A program made the position numbers and the translations under genes. Under the pieces are notes generated by a model. It did no database searches. It saw only the letters and a program-made list of their open reading frames with translations, and had not been told where the DNA came from. From an uncultured Mailhella sp. (lineage in GTDB: Bacteria; Desulfobacterota; Desulfovibrionia; Desulfovibrionales; Desulfovibrionaceae), in assembly GCF_944324615.1 (NCBI RefSeq), contig NZ_CALUWY010000001.1:62001-126000 (forward strand): 64,000 nt of DNA. The letters are read 5' to 3'. Shown here piece after piece: positions 1 through 8,809 of this stretch (its first letter is position 1; the number at the start of each line of letters is the position of its first letter).

Positions 1-14
1 ACCGCAGAAAAGCA

Positions 15-50
15 AAGGGCCGCTCCCGGAAACGGGAGCGGCCCTTTTTT
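15..50. terminator. Bidirectional intrinsic terminator
   Basis: A 12-14 bp GC-rich stem (15-28 with 33-46) closes a GAAA loop. A T-run follows on the plus strand and a T-rich tract on the minus strand. It lies 32 bp beyond the stop codon of the minus-strand effector gene and most likely ends that operon. Confidence 0.85.
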
Positions 51-81
51 ACCCTGTCTTTCCGCCGGAATACGGAAGAGC

Positions 82-3000
82 CTATCCGCCCACGACCGGG
101 CGGCTTATGTCAAAATCCGTGCAGGTATACGAACCGTCGGACATGATGAGGAAGCTCTGATGCGCCTGCAGAGGCTGACCGGAATCGGAAGTCACCTCCA
201 CAGTCACGGAGCCGTCGGCGTTTTCCGTGGCGTGCATCTGGAAGATGCCGTCTCCGTCGAGGCTCACGCCGGGGAACATCTGTCCGTATGCACGGAGTAT
301 GACGCGCGAAGCCTGTGTAAAAGCCTGCGCCACACGCATGAGCTGTGCTTCGGAATGCGTCATGCCGCGCATGAACTCCACCATGCCACGGATGGCAGGA
401 TGCCGGGCATTGTCTTCTTCCGCGCTGATGGGTACGGGATGCTGCTCCAGACTGCTTCCGTCCGCGCGGGTGAAGCTCAGTACCGACATCGGGTTCAGAT
501 GCCGGAAGTCGTTCACCAGACCGTAGCCCGAAGATGCATCAATACCGCGCAGGGAGGACATCTCCAGCGAAACCTTGATGTCATCCTTTGTGAGCGAAGC
601 GCCCGGCTGCGTGAGCTCGAACATCTTCCGTACAGGCACTCCCAGACCGACATTGATGCTGAATCGTTCCGCAAGATTTTCCATCGGTCTGCCGGGGGCT
701 GCGGCGTGAAGACGCTGCTGATAGCTCCGGTCCAGATGCTGCAGCATCTTCCCCATGGCGTTCTCCCCGGAAACATCCTGCGGCAAGGCGCCCAGCGCCC
801 CGCCCGTGACGATGTTCCAGAACTGCGCCACGGAAGGCATCGTGTTATCGTGGTCTCTGATGGCGGCAATAATTTCATCCGCGGAACCGACCAGTATTCC
901 GGCCAGCACATCCTGAAGGTGTACGTCGTCCACAAGCTGACTCGCCCATGCATATACCTCGGAAAGGATATCCCAGTCATCCCTGGAAAGCGGGGGATTT
1001 CTCTGCGCGAAAATCTGGTACATGTTCGGAAAGGTCCGGCCCGCAATACGGGCCAGCAGGGGTATCATGCCGTTCATACCAAGGGGCAGATCGGTGATGT
1101 GGGACGGATTCTGAGCGAAATAAAGAGGCTCATGAACCTCATTACCGTTCTGTTCCACCATGGCCTGCTCACGAAGAGCGGCCAGAAACGCCCCCGCAGT
1201 CGCGCATTCCCCGTATGCCTGCGGGGACAGGTCTATACTGACAGAGGCCCAGAGGAAGCCGGAGCCCACCTTCATTGCCATATCCGAATTCAGAGTAGCG
1301 ATCAGGTTCTCCCTTTCCTGCGGGGTCATGCCGCCCAGTGCCATGGCCAGGCTCAGCATCAGCGGCAGGGCGTCCTGTACATTCGCAGGAAAAGTCTTCG
1401 AGACTCCCAGGTAGGCCGAAACCAGTCTGTACGTCTCTTCGCTCAGCTGCGCGGCTGTCAGCGAAGGAGCGGCCAGATTGTGCAGAGCCCGCTGGAAGCT
1501 CTCCGAGCGCGCCGCCGTCGCCAGATTGCGGATGACTTCAGGATCGTACAGACCGAAGCGATGCACCATGTTCTTGATGATGGTCTTCTCCTTCTGCGTG
1601 AAACCCGCAGGATTCGCTCCCTCTGCCGTCTTTTCAGGGAAGGCATCCACCGCCATCAGCGCAGCCTTGAGTTCCTTCAGTTGCTGCGTGACTTTCTCCT
1701 GCATGGCACGGCGGATTTCGTCGGGACTGACGGACTTTCCCGCCGTCGTGGCTTCCACGGCGATGTCGCCGGTGATCTTGCTGACGGCAGCGGACAGGGG
1801 AACAAGGTTCAGCCGGTTCAGGTCGATGACGGAAAAATCGTTGGCTGCGCTCACCTCCTCAAAAAAGGCACGAAACTCCCCGCCTGCATGGACCACGGAC
1901 ATTCCCGTGCTGGGGATGAAATTGTCCAGGATGGTATTGCGCATCTTATTGTTGTCCGCTTCCAGGATGGCGTCGGCCGCCTTCTTCACCTTCTCCGCCG
2001 ACAGGGGAGCCGCGTCCGGCAAAGACACACCCTTCGCCCTGGCAAAATCGCGCACCATCGGAGAAAGCTTATCCGGACTGACGGCCTTCTCGAAAGTCGC
2101 CTCCTTAAACGTTGTGCACTGGTTCGCCTTCGCTTTCTTTGTCGCGGCATCGTCGGCGTCGCTTATGCTGAAACAGTCCAGCTTCATGTTCGCGCGCTGT
2201 TCGTCGTTCAGAAGCCCGATGAGCACGGCGGCATGTCGTTCCAATATGCGGTACATGGCAAGGCACTGGAGCACAAACGCCTGGACCTGTCTGCCCGACC
2301 CGGCCGCCTCACTCACGCTGGTCAGTTCGCTGGCGAGCCGTCCGAACCTGGAAATGGCGCGGGTCACAAGTTCCGGCAGCATCTGCTGAGGCACGCCGCG
2401 CCGCACCAGCAGAAGGCGTATGGAATTGTTCAGCACGGCGTTCATGTCGTCCGCGCCGAAATCGCCGTGTACGCTGTGTGCGGAGGACTGCAGCGCCTCG
2501 GCATGGTCGATCAGCTTCTGAAGAAAAGCCGCATCAACGGGCGCATCGTCGTTCAGCAGAGGTTCGAGTATCATATCGCCCGTGAACATGGCGTTCAGAT
2601 AAACGGACATCTTTTCCAGAGTGAGCGGAGGGGTAAGCTTCACAGGCGGATTCTTCGCCATCTCGACAAATGCCTTCATGTCCTGCTCATGTGCGGTGAC
2701 AAAGGCCTCCGCCGCAGTACGCAGCATATCCCGCACCTGATCCTTTGCAGGAAAAGCGTCCGTTCCGAGGGCATCCAGCATCGCCCGGGCCTCCGCCACC
2801 ACCTGGGGATTGTGCCCGATGGCCGTGGAGAAACCTTCCGGCAGATGATGCGCCGTCATGACACCACGCACAGACTCACTGCCCAGGCGGTTCAGCATGA
2901 ACTCGCGCATGACTTCCATGCGGTGGGCAGGTGTATCCACACGCGCTTCGCTGGTGCTGATGTGCTGAAGCAGCATTGTCATATCCCCGTCATCCAGAAA

Positions 3001-3762
3001 AGGACGCACCTCCGCCAGGAAGGTCAGAATCTCCGCATTCCGGGACAGGCCCGCAAGCGTTTCCAGAGACGCCGGTTCGAGTTCCCGCATGACGTTCAGC
3101 CTGTCTTCATGAAAACGTGCGTATGCGGACGAGGTGAAATCGTTGAAGGAAAACTGATCGAGGCCCCCGGCAAGCTCCCGGTCGAGCATCTGCGGAAGCC
3201 AGTCTCTCTCTCTGTCGCACGCGGCAAGGAGTCTTGCGGCCGCTTTCTGCTTTTCGCCCATGTCCGGTATGCTGATCAGGCTGTCCCTGTTTCCGGGAAG
3301 CACTTCCTGCAACAGATATTCTCTTACCGCGGCCGTCTGCTCGGCGGGAGTGTCCATGGGCATCATCCGGAGGGCCACAAACTGGCCGAAGGACGAGCCG
3401 TGCCCGGCGGGAATGCGGCCGTCCTGGGCAAGCTGTCTGCCCAGCTCCACTCCCCGGAAGAAATCAAGCTCCAGTCTGGCCTGTTTCACCACTCCGGCGG
3501 TGAGGGGCTTGCCCGAGTTCATAAGCTCTTCCAGAGGGGCCCGGACCCGCTCCAGCATGGCGGCATAACGGGGGTCCTGTTCCAGAGACTGGATGAAGGC
3601 CTGTACCGTAGCCTTGTTCTCGGCGGCCTTCTCGCTGGAAGAAAGCTTTTTAATCCCGTGCAGTCCCGTTCCCGGCTCCATGACGTCGGCATCAATATGG
3701 AACTGCTGCGATTCGGCATAGACCTGGACATCATTGAAAAATCGATCAAGTTCAACTGGCAT
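82..3762 (-). CDS. Putative type III secretion effector, 1226 aa
   Basis: I do not recognise a catalytic domain. The protein is large, soluble and predominantly helical, with no signal peptide and no membrane segment. A short strand-rich stretch near residues 18-40 is where T3SS chaperone-binding domains usually lie. The last 60 residues look strand-rich and end in PVVGG. The effector assignment comes from context: the gene lies 31 bp downstream of a CesT-type chaperone, on the same strand and behind the same sigma-54 promoter, and chaperone-then-substrate is the classic T3SS arrangement. The ATG is preceded by AGGGA with 7 nt spacing. The opposite strand is also open for 3.6 kb, but that frame encodes a His/Arg-rich shadow. 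The protein could instead be a translocator or a non-secreted partner; the function is unknown. Confidence 0.65.
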   Translation of the reverse strand: MPVELDRFFNDVQVYAESQQFHIDADVMEPGTGLHGIKKLSSSEKAAENKATVQAFIQSLEQDPRYAAMLERVRAPLEELMNSGKPLTAGVVKQARLELDFFRGVELGRQLAQDGRIPAGHGSSFGQFVALRMMPMDTPAEQTAAVREYLLQEVLPGNRDSLISIPDMGEKQKAAARLLAACDRERDWLPQMLDRELAGGLDQFSFNDFTSSAYARFHEDRLNVMRELEPASLETLAGLSRNAEILTFLAEVRPFLDDGDMTMLLQHISTSEARVDTPAHRMEVMREFMLNRLGSESVRGVMTAHHLPEGFSTAIGHNPQVVAEARAMLDALGTDAFPAKDQVRDMLRTAAEAFVTAHEQDMKAFVEMAKNPPVKLTPPLTLEKMSVYLNAMFTGDMILEPLLNDDAPVDAAFLQKLIDHAEALQSSAHSVHGDFGADDMNAVLNNSIRLLLVRRGVPQQMLPELVTRAISRFGRLASELTSVSEAAGSGRQVQAFVLQCLAMYRILERHAAVLIGLLNDEQRANMKLDCFSISDADDAATKKAKANQCTTFKEATFEKAVSPDKLSPMVRDFARAKGVSLPDAAPLSAEKVKKAADAILEADNNKMRNTILDNFIPSTGMSVVHAGGEFRAFFEEVSAANDFSVIDLNRLNLVPLSAAVSKITGDIAVEATTAGKSVSPDEIRRAMQEKVTQQLKELKAALMAVDAFPEKTAEGANPAGFTQKEKTIIKNMVHRFGLYDPEVIRNLATAARSESFQRALHNLAAPSLTAAQLSEETYRLVSAYLGVSKTFPANVQDALPLMLSLAMALGGMTPQERENLIATLNSDMAMKVGSGFLWASVSIDLSPQAYGECATAGAFLAALREQAMVEQNGNEVHEPLYFAQNPSHITDLPLGMNGMIPLLARIAGRTFPNMYQIFAQRNPPLSRDDWDILSEVYAWASQLVDDVHLQDVLAGILVGSADEIIAAIRDHDNTMPSVAQFWNIVTGGALGALPQDVSGENAMGKMLQHLDRSYQQRLHAAAPGRPMENLAERFSINVGLGVPVRKMFELTQPGASLTKDDIKVSLEMSSLRGIDASSGYGLVNDFRHLNPMSVLSFTRADGSSLEQHPVPISAEEDNARHPAIRGMVEFMRGMTHSEAQLMRVAQAFTQASRVILRAYGQMFPGVSLDGDGIFQMHATENADGSVTVEVTSDSGQPLQAHQSFLIMSDGSYTCTDFDISRPVVGG

Positions 3763-3793
3763 GGCATTTTCCCTGTGTAAATACTGTAGAGTG

Positions 3794-4285
3794 TCAGATT
3801 CTCAGCATCTGCATGGAGGCGTAGAGCGCGTCATCGGACATGTTTTCCTCAGCCCTGTTCTCCATGGTCTGCACGGCAAGCTTTTCCTGTTCCGCTCCCA
3901 TGAGACGCAGCTTTTCCATCCACTGACCGGCAAGGAGAACAATGGCGTCGAGCCTGCGCACGAACTCTTCCGCCGACAGGCCATACACGGGAATGGCATA
4001 ATTCATGCCAACCATGTTGGCAGAGGGATTGTAACTCAGAGAACCGCCTTCGGTCTGCAGGAAAAGAAAATTGGCGGAAAGAAGCTGCTTCAGCACTTCT
4101 TCGTCACGCCAGCCGGAAAGCGGGCCAAGTTCCATATAAATGATGAACATCTGCTGCTCTTCCAGCCACTGCAGCAGAACTCCGCGATCTTCCAGCATAA
4201 GCTGGGCGCCGCCGGAGGCGGACAGCTGTATATCCAGCCCCGTTTCCCTGTTGAGCGCCTCTATATACGGTACACTCTGACTCAT
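3794..4285 (-). CDS. CesT-family type III secretion chaperone
   Basis: A 163-residue acidic protein with the plan of class I T3SS chaperones: an N-terminal helix (YIEALNRETGL), beta strands carrying LMLEDRG and FIIYMELG, the family signature LLSANFLFLQTEGGSLSYNP near residues 67-86, then a strand and a long C-terminal helix ending in QWMEKLRLM. Such chaperones dimerise, hold the N-terminal region of one effector unfolded and deliver it to the secretion ATPase. The AAGGAG ribosome site lies 9 nt upstream of the ATG. It is the first gene of a two-gene operon, and its likely client is the 1226-residue protein just downstream. No other secretion-apparatus gene lies in this window, so the machinery must be encoded elsewhere. 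Confidence 0.82.
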   Translation of the reverse strand: MSQSVPYIEALNRETGLDIQLSASGGAQLMLEDRGVLLQWLEEQQMFIIYMELGPLSGWRDEEVLKQLLSANFLFLQTEGGSLSYNPSANMVGMNYAIPVYGLSAEEFVRRLDAIVLLAGQWMEKLRLMGAEQEKLAVQTMENRAEENMSDDALYASMQMLRI

Positions 4286-4313
4286 GCCTCTTCACTCCTT
4301 GTATCACATATTA

Positions 4314-4329
4314 TGCAAAAAACATGCCA
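4314..4329 (-). promoter_or_regulatory. Sigma-54 (-24/-12) promoter of the chaperone/effector operon
   Basis: Read on the minus strand the site is TGGCATGTTTTTTGCA. It matches the consensus TGGCACG-N4-TTGCA at every fixed position except one C to T. The GG and GC dinucleotides have canonical spacing. The predicted start is about 20 nt upstream of the chaperone ATG, leaving just enough room for its ribosome site. A weaker sigma-70 candidate (TTGAAT, 18 nt, TAATAT) overlaps. Confidence 0.7.
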
Positions 4330-4494
4330 ATATTCAAAACTCCTTTCTACGGAAAGGATGAGACGAACATACTCTTCCTTTCCTTATGGGTAAGCGGAAA
4401 GCTCCGGGCTTGCAAGCCGGAAGTCGCCGTATGCCGTTCTTTAAAAAAATCCGGGCAGGCCGGACAACTTCCGCCCCTTCTTCGGACGGGCAGG

Positions 4495-4537
4495 AGATAA
4501 AAAAAAGAGAGAGCACGGCAACATGCCGGACTCTCTC
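4495..4537 (-). terminator. Minus-strand intrinsic terminator
   Basis: An outer GAGAGAG/CTCTCTC stem (4507-4513 with 4531-4537) has an inner GC stem. On the minus strand it is followed by a run of T residues (A-run at 4498-4506). It ends the TTT-transporter/aldolase operon about 130 nt after the last stop codon. Confidence 0.75.
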
Positions 4538-4622
4538 CGGGCCCTGCGGCCCCGATCCGCCGCGGCGACGGCGACGGCGAGGCAGAACGCCGGCACGGTT
4601 GCCGCAGCAGATCGTGAATCTC

Positions 4623-4654
4623 TTCCGGCAGCCTGAGCAGAAACGCTGCCGGAA
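4623..4654. terminator. Stem-loop just after the aldolase gene
   Basis: A perfect 10-bp stem (4623-4632 with 4645-4654) lies 12 nt beyond the aldolase stop. It has no T-run on the minus strand, so it may protect the transcript 3' end rather than terminate transcription. Confidence 0.4.
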
Positions 4655-4665
4655 ATGTTTTGTGC

Positions 4666-5577
4666 CTAAAGAAGCGGAAAGTCGAACTCCTCCTGAAGAG
4701 CAGCCAGCGTATGCTTCAGATGGGCCGTCTGTTCCGCATCCAGCGGCAGGAAAGGCCGCTTGAAACCGCTGTCGAGAATGCCGCGCAGGCGCAGGATCTC
4801 CACTCTCGTGGACATGAACGGAAGCGACTGCATGAGCATGCGCATTCTGGCCGAAAGGAACTGCAGCTTTCTGGCCCGTTCCATATCACCCTGTTCACAG
4901 GCACGGAACAGTTCCACCATAAGTTCGGGGTTATGCGCGGCCATGGCGCAGATACCCCCGGCTCCGCCCGTCTGAATGGCCGCAAGACACATGGCATCGC
5001 TGCCCATCAGGCAGTCGAAGTCTTCTCCCAGCACATCGCAGTAATCGACATAGCGGGGGTAATCCTGGGTGGTGTCCTTCACACCTGCCAGATTGGGGAT
5101 ACTCTCCCTGAGCGTGACAAGCTGGGCAGGGGTGATGTCCTGCCCTGTGAAACCGGGAATATTGTAGATATAGAAAGGCAGTTCGGGGTTCACCGCCGCC
5201 AGACGGGCAAAATAGCCCGCCCGGCAGGCAGGGGAATAGTGGTAGTAATACGGGGGAACGGCGGCGATGGCGTCCGCACCTTCGGCTCCGGCATGGCGCG
5301 CCAGCTCCACGGCCTGTTCCTCCGTATCCGATCCGATATGAACGCACAGGGGAACGCGGCCGTCCACGGCCCTGATGAAGCCTTCCGCAAACAGCTTGCG
5401 TTCTTCCGTGCTCAGGGCCGGGAAGGCCCCGGTGGACCCCAGCGCGAACACGCAGTCGCAGCCTTTTTCCACCAGCCAGTCGACATAGGCCTTCAGCAGG
5501 CCGTAGTCATAACGTTCGTCGTAGGTAACGGGGGAAAGGGCGGCGCTTATCATGCCGTGCAGATGTTTTCCTTTCAT
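4666..5577 (-). CDS. DapA/NanA-family class I aldolase or lyase
   Basis: This 303-residue protein belongs to the dihydrodipicolinate synthase/N-acetylneuraminate lyase TIM-barrel family, which forms a Schiff base between pyruvate and an active-site lysine. Visible hallmarks are GSTGAFPALS (the family GTTGE-L carboxylate loop), the tyrosine in YIYNIPGFTG and the lysine in AGVKDTT. The ATG at 5577 is chosen because AAGGAAG lies 7 nt upstream; the frame stays open further upstream but that extension does not look coded. It is the last gene of an operon with a TTT uptake system and an IlvD/Edd-type dehydratase. A role as 2-keto-3-deoxy-sugar-acid aldolase or dehydratase is therefore more likely than lysine synthesis. 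The substrate is inferred only. Confidence 0.85.
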   Translation of the reverse strand: MKGKHLHGMISAALSPVTYDERYDYGLLKAYVDWLVEKGCDCVFALGSTGAFPALSTEERKLFAEGFIRAVDGRVPLCVHIGSDTEEQAVELARHAGAEGADAIAAVPPYYYHYSPACRAGYFARLAAVNPELPFYIYNIPGFTGQDITPAQLVTLRESIPNLAGVKDTTQDYPRYVDYCDVLGEDFDCLMGSDAMCLAAIQTGGAGGICAMAAHNPELMVELFRACEQGDMERARKLQFLSARMRMLMQSLPFMSTRVEILRLRGILDSGFKRPFLPLDAEQTAHLKHTLAALQEEFDFPLL

Positions 5578-5610
5578 CGGAACTTCCTTGGGTTGCAATG
5601 TTCTCTTGAG

Positions 5611-5629
5611 GCCGGACAGCTGATCCGGC
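5611..5629 (-). other. Small stem-loop between tctA and the aldolase gene
   Basis: A 6-bp GCCGGA/TCCGGC stem lies in the 94-bp gap between the tctA stop and the aldolase start. It has no T-run and is probably an intra-operon RNA structure. Confidence 0.3.
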
Positions 5630-5671
5630 ATGTCTTTCCCGCCCTTCCGGGGGAATCGCACGGCCGTATGG

Positions 5672-7147
5672 CTACCGCGCTTCCTTCATCATTCTGCGGC
5701 CGGCCTTGTACACGGGCACCACGAAGGACAGGGCGGCCAGCACCATGAAGACAAGGCTGATGGGGCGCGTGAAGAAGATCATGGGGCTCATGTTGGAATC
5801 CATGAGCGCAAGGCGCATGTTCTGCTCGGCAATAGGTCCCAGAATCATGGCGATGCACAGGGCGGACTGACTGAAGTTGTACCGCTGGCAGATATAGCCG
5901 ATGATGCCGAAAACCAGCATGGTGATGATGTCCAGCGGATTCTGGTTGATGGAATAGGAGCCGATGAAGCAGAAGATGAGGATGGCCGCAAGCAGAAGTT
6001 TCTTGGGAATGTTCAGAAGCTTTGTGGAAAAGCGCACGGCCACGAGGCCCAGAAGAATCATGAAGATGTTGGCGACGATGATGCCGGTGAACAGGCCGGA
6101 GATGATGTCGGGGTGATCCATGAACAGGCGCGGGCCGGGAGCCAGACCGTGGATGATGAGCCCGCCGAGGAACACGGCGGTCACGGAATCGCCGGGAATG
6201 CCGAGGGTCAGCAGGGGGACGAGTGCGCCGCCGCATACGGCATTGTTGGCCGATTCCGTGGCCGCCACGCCTTCGATGATGCCGGTGCCGAACTTTTCAG
6301 GATGCTTTGAAGCACGCCTTGCCTCATTGTAGCTGAGCCAGGAAGCGATATTCGCCCCCGTGCCGGGCACAATGCCGATGACGGTGCCGATGAAGGAACC
6401 GCGTATCAGCGTTTTCCAGCATTCCTTCCACTCCTGTCTGGAGGGGAAAAGCCCGCTGACGCGCCGGGAGGCCACATTCTCCGCCTTCAGGTTGTCAAGC
6501 TGCACCAGCACTTCGGAAATGGCGAAAAGACCGATGAGTGCGGGAATGAAGGCAATGCCGCTCGCCAGGTTGGAAATATCGAAGGTGAAGCGGCTGAAGC
6601 CGGAAACAGGGTCGTTGCCCACGGTGGAAAGCAGCATGCCCACGCAGCCTATGAGCATCCCCTTCAGGATGTCGGTGGAAAGAGAGGCGATGATGGTGAG
6701 TCCGAACACGGCCAGGGCGAAATACTCCGCCGGGCCGAACATGAGGGCCAGCTTCGCCAGCTGCGGGGCCATGCCTATGAGCACCACGGCGCTGATCAGT
6801 CCGCCTATGCCGGAGGCGAGCGTGGCCATGCCGAGGGCTTTCCCGGCCTCGCCCTTCTGTGCCATGGGGTAGCCGTCCAGAGTGGTTGCGGCCGACGAGG
6901 GCGTTCCCGGCGTTTTCAGAAGAATGGCGGAAATGCAGCCGCCGTAAATGGCCCCCACATAAATGCCCATGAGCATGGAAAGGCCTGCCACGGGATGCAT
7001 GCCGAAAGTCATGGGAACCAGCAGGGCCACGCCCATGGTTGCCGTAAGGCCGGGCAATGCCCCGATGACGATGCCTCCGAAGGTGCCCACGGCAATGATG
7101 AGCAGCATGGAAGGCGACAGCACGTTCAGAACAGCGTTCCAGTCCAT
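5672..7147 (-). CDS. tctA: TTT transporter large permease TctA
   Basis: A 491-residue polytopic membrane protein of the tripartite tricarboxylate transporter family, which imports carboxylates with a periplasmic binding protein using the ion gradient. Family signatures are GALPGLTATMG near residues 29-39 and YGGCISAILLKTPGTPSSAAT around 68-88. A second GTGANIASWLSYNEA block around residue 265 reflects the internal duplication of the family. About 11-12 membrane segments are apparent. The length is normal. It is encoded after tctC and tctB on the same strand. The co-encoded dehydratase and aldolase suggest a sugar acid or hydroxy-acid substrate. Confidence 0.93.
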   Translation of the reverse strand: MDWNAVLNVLSPSMLLIIAVGTFGGIVIGALPGLTATMGVALLVPMTFGMHPVAGLSMLMGIYVGAIYGGCISAILLKTPGTPSSAATTLDGYPMAQKGEAGKALGMATLASGIGGLISAVVLIGMAPQLAKLALMFGPAEYFALAVFGLTIIASLSTDILKGMLIGCVGMLLSTVGNDPVSGFSRFTFDISNLASGIAFIPALIGLFAISEVLVQLDNLKAENVASRRVSGLFPSRQEWKECWKTLIRGSFIGTVIGIVPGTGANIASWLSYNEARRASKHPEKFGTGIIEGVAATESANNAVCGGALVPLLTLGIPGDSVTAVFLGGLIIHGLAPGPRLFMDHPDIISGLFTGIIVANIFMILLGLVAVRFSTKLLNIPKKLLLAAILIFCFIGSYSINQNPLDIITMLVFGIIGYICQRYNFSQSALCIAMILGPIAEQNMRLALMDSNMSPMIFFTRPISLVFMVLAALSFVVPVYKAGRRMMKEAR

Positions 7148-7204
7148 AATATCATCCTACTTGAAAAAACAGGCTCGCGGGAAAGGTGTCATGAAAGCTC
7201 AGGA

Positions 7205-7690
7205 TCAGAAGAACGAGGGGAAAAGCTCATACATGATGTCCCCGACGGGAAGCACCACGCCGAGCAGCTCGACGAACCCTGCATACACGAACAGGACAAG
7301 CCCCGCGGGATAGAGAAGCATCACCAGCGGTCTTCTTTCTCCGATGAAAAAGAGCAGCGCGACGCCGAACACCCAGGTGGAGAGGTAAAAGCCCGCCCAT
7401 TCATACGCCAGACTGTAGATGAGCATGAGCAGAAGGACACCCAGAAGGCGCCCCCACGACTCTCTGCTGAGCGCCGTCGGAATTTTGCCTTTGAGCTTGG
7501 AAAAAAGCAGGGTTCTGCCGAGAAGAATGCAGGAGAAAAGAAAAATGCACAGCACGCAGAAGGAGGGGAAGAAGCCCATGCCCGCATCGCCGCTGTCGTC
7601 CGCGGGGGGCAGGTCAAGAATCTGCATCCAGGCCAGCAGGCAGAACACCATGAAGAACAGAGAAAAAAAGATATCAATTCGCTTTTGCAT
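7205..7690 (-). CDS. tctB: TTT transporter small permease TctB
   Basis: A 161-residue protein with four hydrophobic segments (about residues 8-27, 43-63, 83-120 as two helices, and 128-150). This is the size and topology of TctB, the small membrane subunit that partners TctA. The start at ATG 7690 is preferred over an in-frame TTG 15 nt upstream because GGAG lies 6 nt before it. Sequence conservation in TctB is low, so the call rests on size, topology and position between tctC and tctA. Confidence 0.85.
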   Translation of the reverse strand: MQKRIDIFFSLFFMVFCLLAWMQILDLPPADDSGDAGMGFFPSFCVLCIFLFSCILLGRTLLFSKLKGKIPTALSRESWGRLLGVLLLMLIYSLAYEWAGFYLSTWVFGVALLFFIGERRPLVMLLYPAGLVLFVYAGFVELLGVVLPVGDIMYELFPSFF

Positions 7691-7709
7691 ACCTGACTCC
7701 GTCAAAGGG

Positions 7710-7736
7710 CGGGCGGCGAAGGGGCTTCGCCGCCCG
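7710..7736. other. Intergenic hairpin between tctC and tctB
   Basis: A perfect 12-bp stem (7710-7721 with 7725-7736) with a 3-nt loop and no T-run lies between the binding-protein and permease genes. Such hairpins commonly stabilise the upstream binding-protein message and raise its level relative to the permeases. Confidence 0.6.
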
Positions 7737-7746
7737 TTCCGAACGC

Positions 7747-8730
7747 TTACTTGCGCTTGTTCTGCATGTAGTAGCCGAGATCCTTGATCAGCTGCTCAAG
7801 CATGGCGCCTTCTTCGTTCCACATGACTTTGGTGTCCGCCGCATTCTTGTAGGCATAGTCTTCACCGACCTTCTTCAGGCCTGCGATGTAGCCTTCGTCC
7901 TTCACGGTTTTTTCAATGGCTTCTTCCAGAATCCTGCACACATCGTCGGGGGTGTCCTTGGGCACCGCAAGGCCGCGCCAGACGGACCAGCTTATGTCCA
8001 GCCCCTTTTCCTTGAAGGTGGGCATGTCGGGAAATTCAGGAAGGCGTTCATCCGTGAACACGGCGATGGGAATCATTTCCCCGCTCTGACAGTGGATCAG
8101 GGTTTCGGAAGGGCCGCCCACGAAGGCCTGGGTATGCCCGCCGAGGCAGGCCGCCACGGCCGGGTTGGCGCCCTTGTAGGGCATGACCTTCACCTCTATG
8201 CCCGCCGCGCGCACGAAGCTTTCCACGGAAAGGTGAGGCAGGCCCTTGGCGGCGGCCACGGAAATCTTCAGCTCTCCCGGATGGGCCTTGGCCCAGGCCA
8301 CGAATTCCTCGTAATTTTTAATGCCGCAGGACTTGTTCACCGCGATCATGGAAGGCACCCGGGTAATGGAGGCCAGGGGGCGCATGTCGTCCTTGGTATA
8401 GTCCGTGCTGCCGTAGAGGGGCTGCATGAGCACGGAGCCGATGACGGTGACGCCCATGGTGTAGCCGTCCGGGCGGGAATGCACCAGCGCGCTCGTGCCC
8501 ACGGTGCCGCCACCGCCGTCCCTGTCGGAGACGACCACGGTCTTTCCGATATATTTTTCAAAATAGGTGGCGAAGTTGCGGGCGACAAGGTCGCAGCCGC
8601 CGCCGGGGCCGGAAGGCACGATCAGCGTAATGTTGCGGCGGGGAAACTTCGGAGCGGCATCGGCGCTGATGCAGGAAACGCCAAGGACCAGACAGGCAAG
8701 AAGCGCCGAACGGCAGATACCCTTGAACAT
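7747..8730 (-). CDS. tctC: TTT transporter periplasmic binding protein TctC
   Basis: A 327-residue extracytoplasmic solute receptor of the TctC (Bug) family. It has an N-terminal signal peptide with cleavage near SADA-AP at about residue 26. The mature start ITLIVPSGPGGGCDLVAR holds the first carboxylate-binding loop, and RDGGGGTVGTSALVHSRPDGYT the second, both typical of the family. The ribosome site AGGAGG lies 6 nt before the ATG. It delivers a carboxylate to TctAB. Family members bind diverse organic acids, so the ligand cannot be read from sequence; the neighbouring dehydratase and aldolase suggest an aldonate or similar acid. Confidence 0.92.
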   Translation of the reverse strand: MFKGICRSALLACLVLGVSCISADAAPKFPRRNITLIVPSGPGGGCDLVARNFATYFEKYIGKTVVVSDRDGGGGTVGTSALVHSRPDGYTMGVTVIGSVLMQPLYGSTDYTKDDMRPLASITRVPSMIAVNKSCGIKNYEEFVAWAKAHPGELKISVAAAKGLPHLSVESFVRAAGIEVKVMPYKGANPAVAACLGGHTQAFVGGPSETLIHCQSGEMIPIAVFTDERLPEFPDMPTFKEKGLDISWSVWRGLAVPKDTPDDVCRILEEAIEKTVKDEGYIAGLKKVGEDYAYKNAADTKVMWNEEGAMLEQLIKDLGYYMQNKRK

Positions 8731-8773
8731 GAAAACCTCCTATTCTCGTCGTACGGAATGTTCCGCGTCTTCT

Positions 8774-8794
8774 GCCCGGGCGACATGCCCGGGC
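8774..8794. other. Intergenic hairpin upstream of tctC
   Basis: A perfect 8-bp GCCCGGGC stem (8774-8781 with 8787-8794) around GACAT lies between the dehydratase stop and tctC. It has no T-run and is a candidate processing or stability element. Confidence 0.5.
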
Positions 8795-8809
8795 CTTATA
8801 TTTGAGGAA

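Larger units (their letters stand above)
4330..4665. other. Intergenic stretch, no gene seen
   Basis: Between the chaperone operon and the aldolase gene I see only terminator-like structures: a minus-strand terminator at 4495-4537 and a hairpin at 4623-4654. Short open frames here are arginine-rich and lack ribosome sites. Confidence 0.6.

Noticed and set aside
160..3780. Plus-strand open frame of 1206 codons opposite the effector gene
   Set aside because: Its product is rich in His, Arg, Gly and Gln without any domain, it lacks a ribosome site, and the minus-strand gene has a ribosome site, an operon partner and a promoter. It is a codon-bias shadow.
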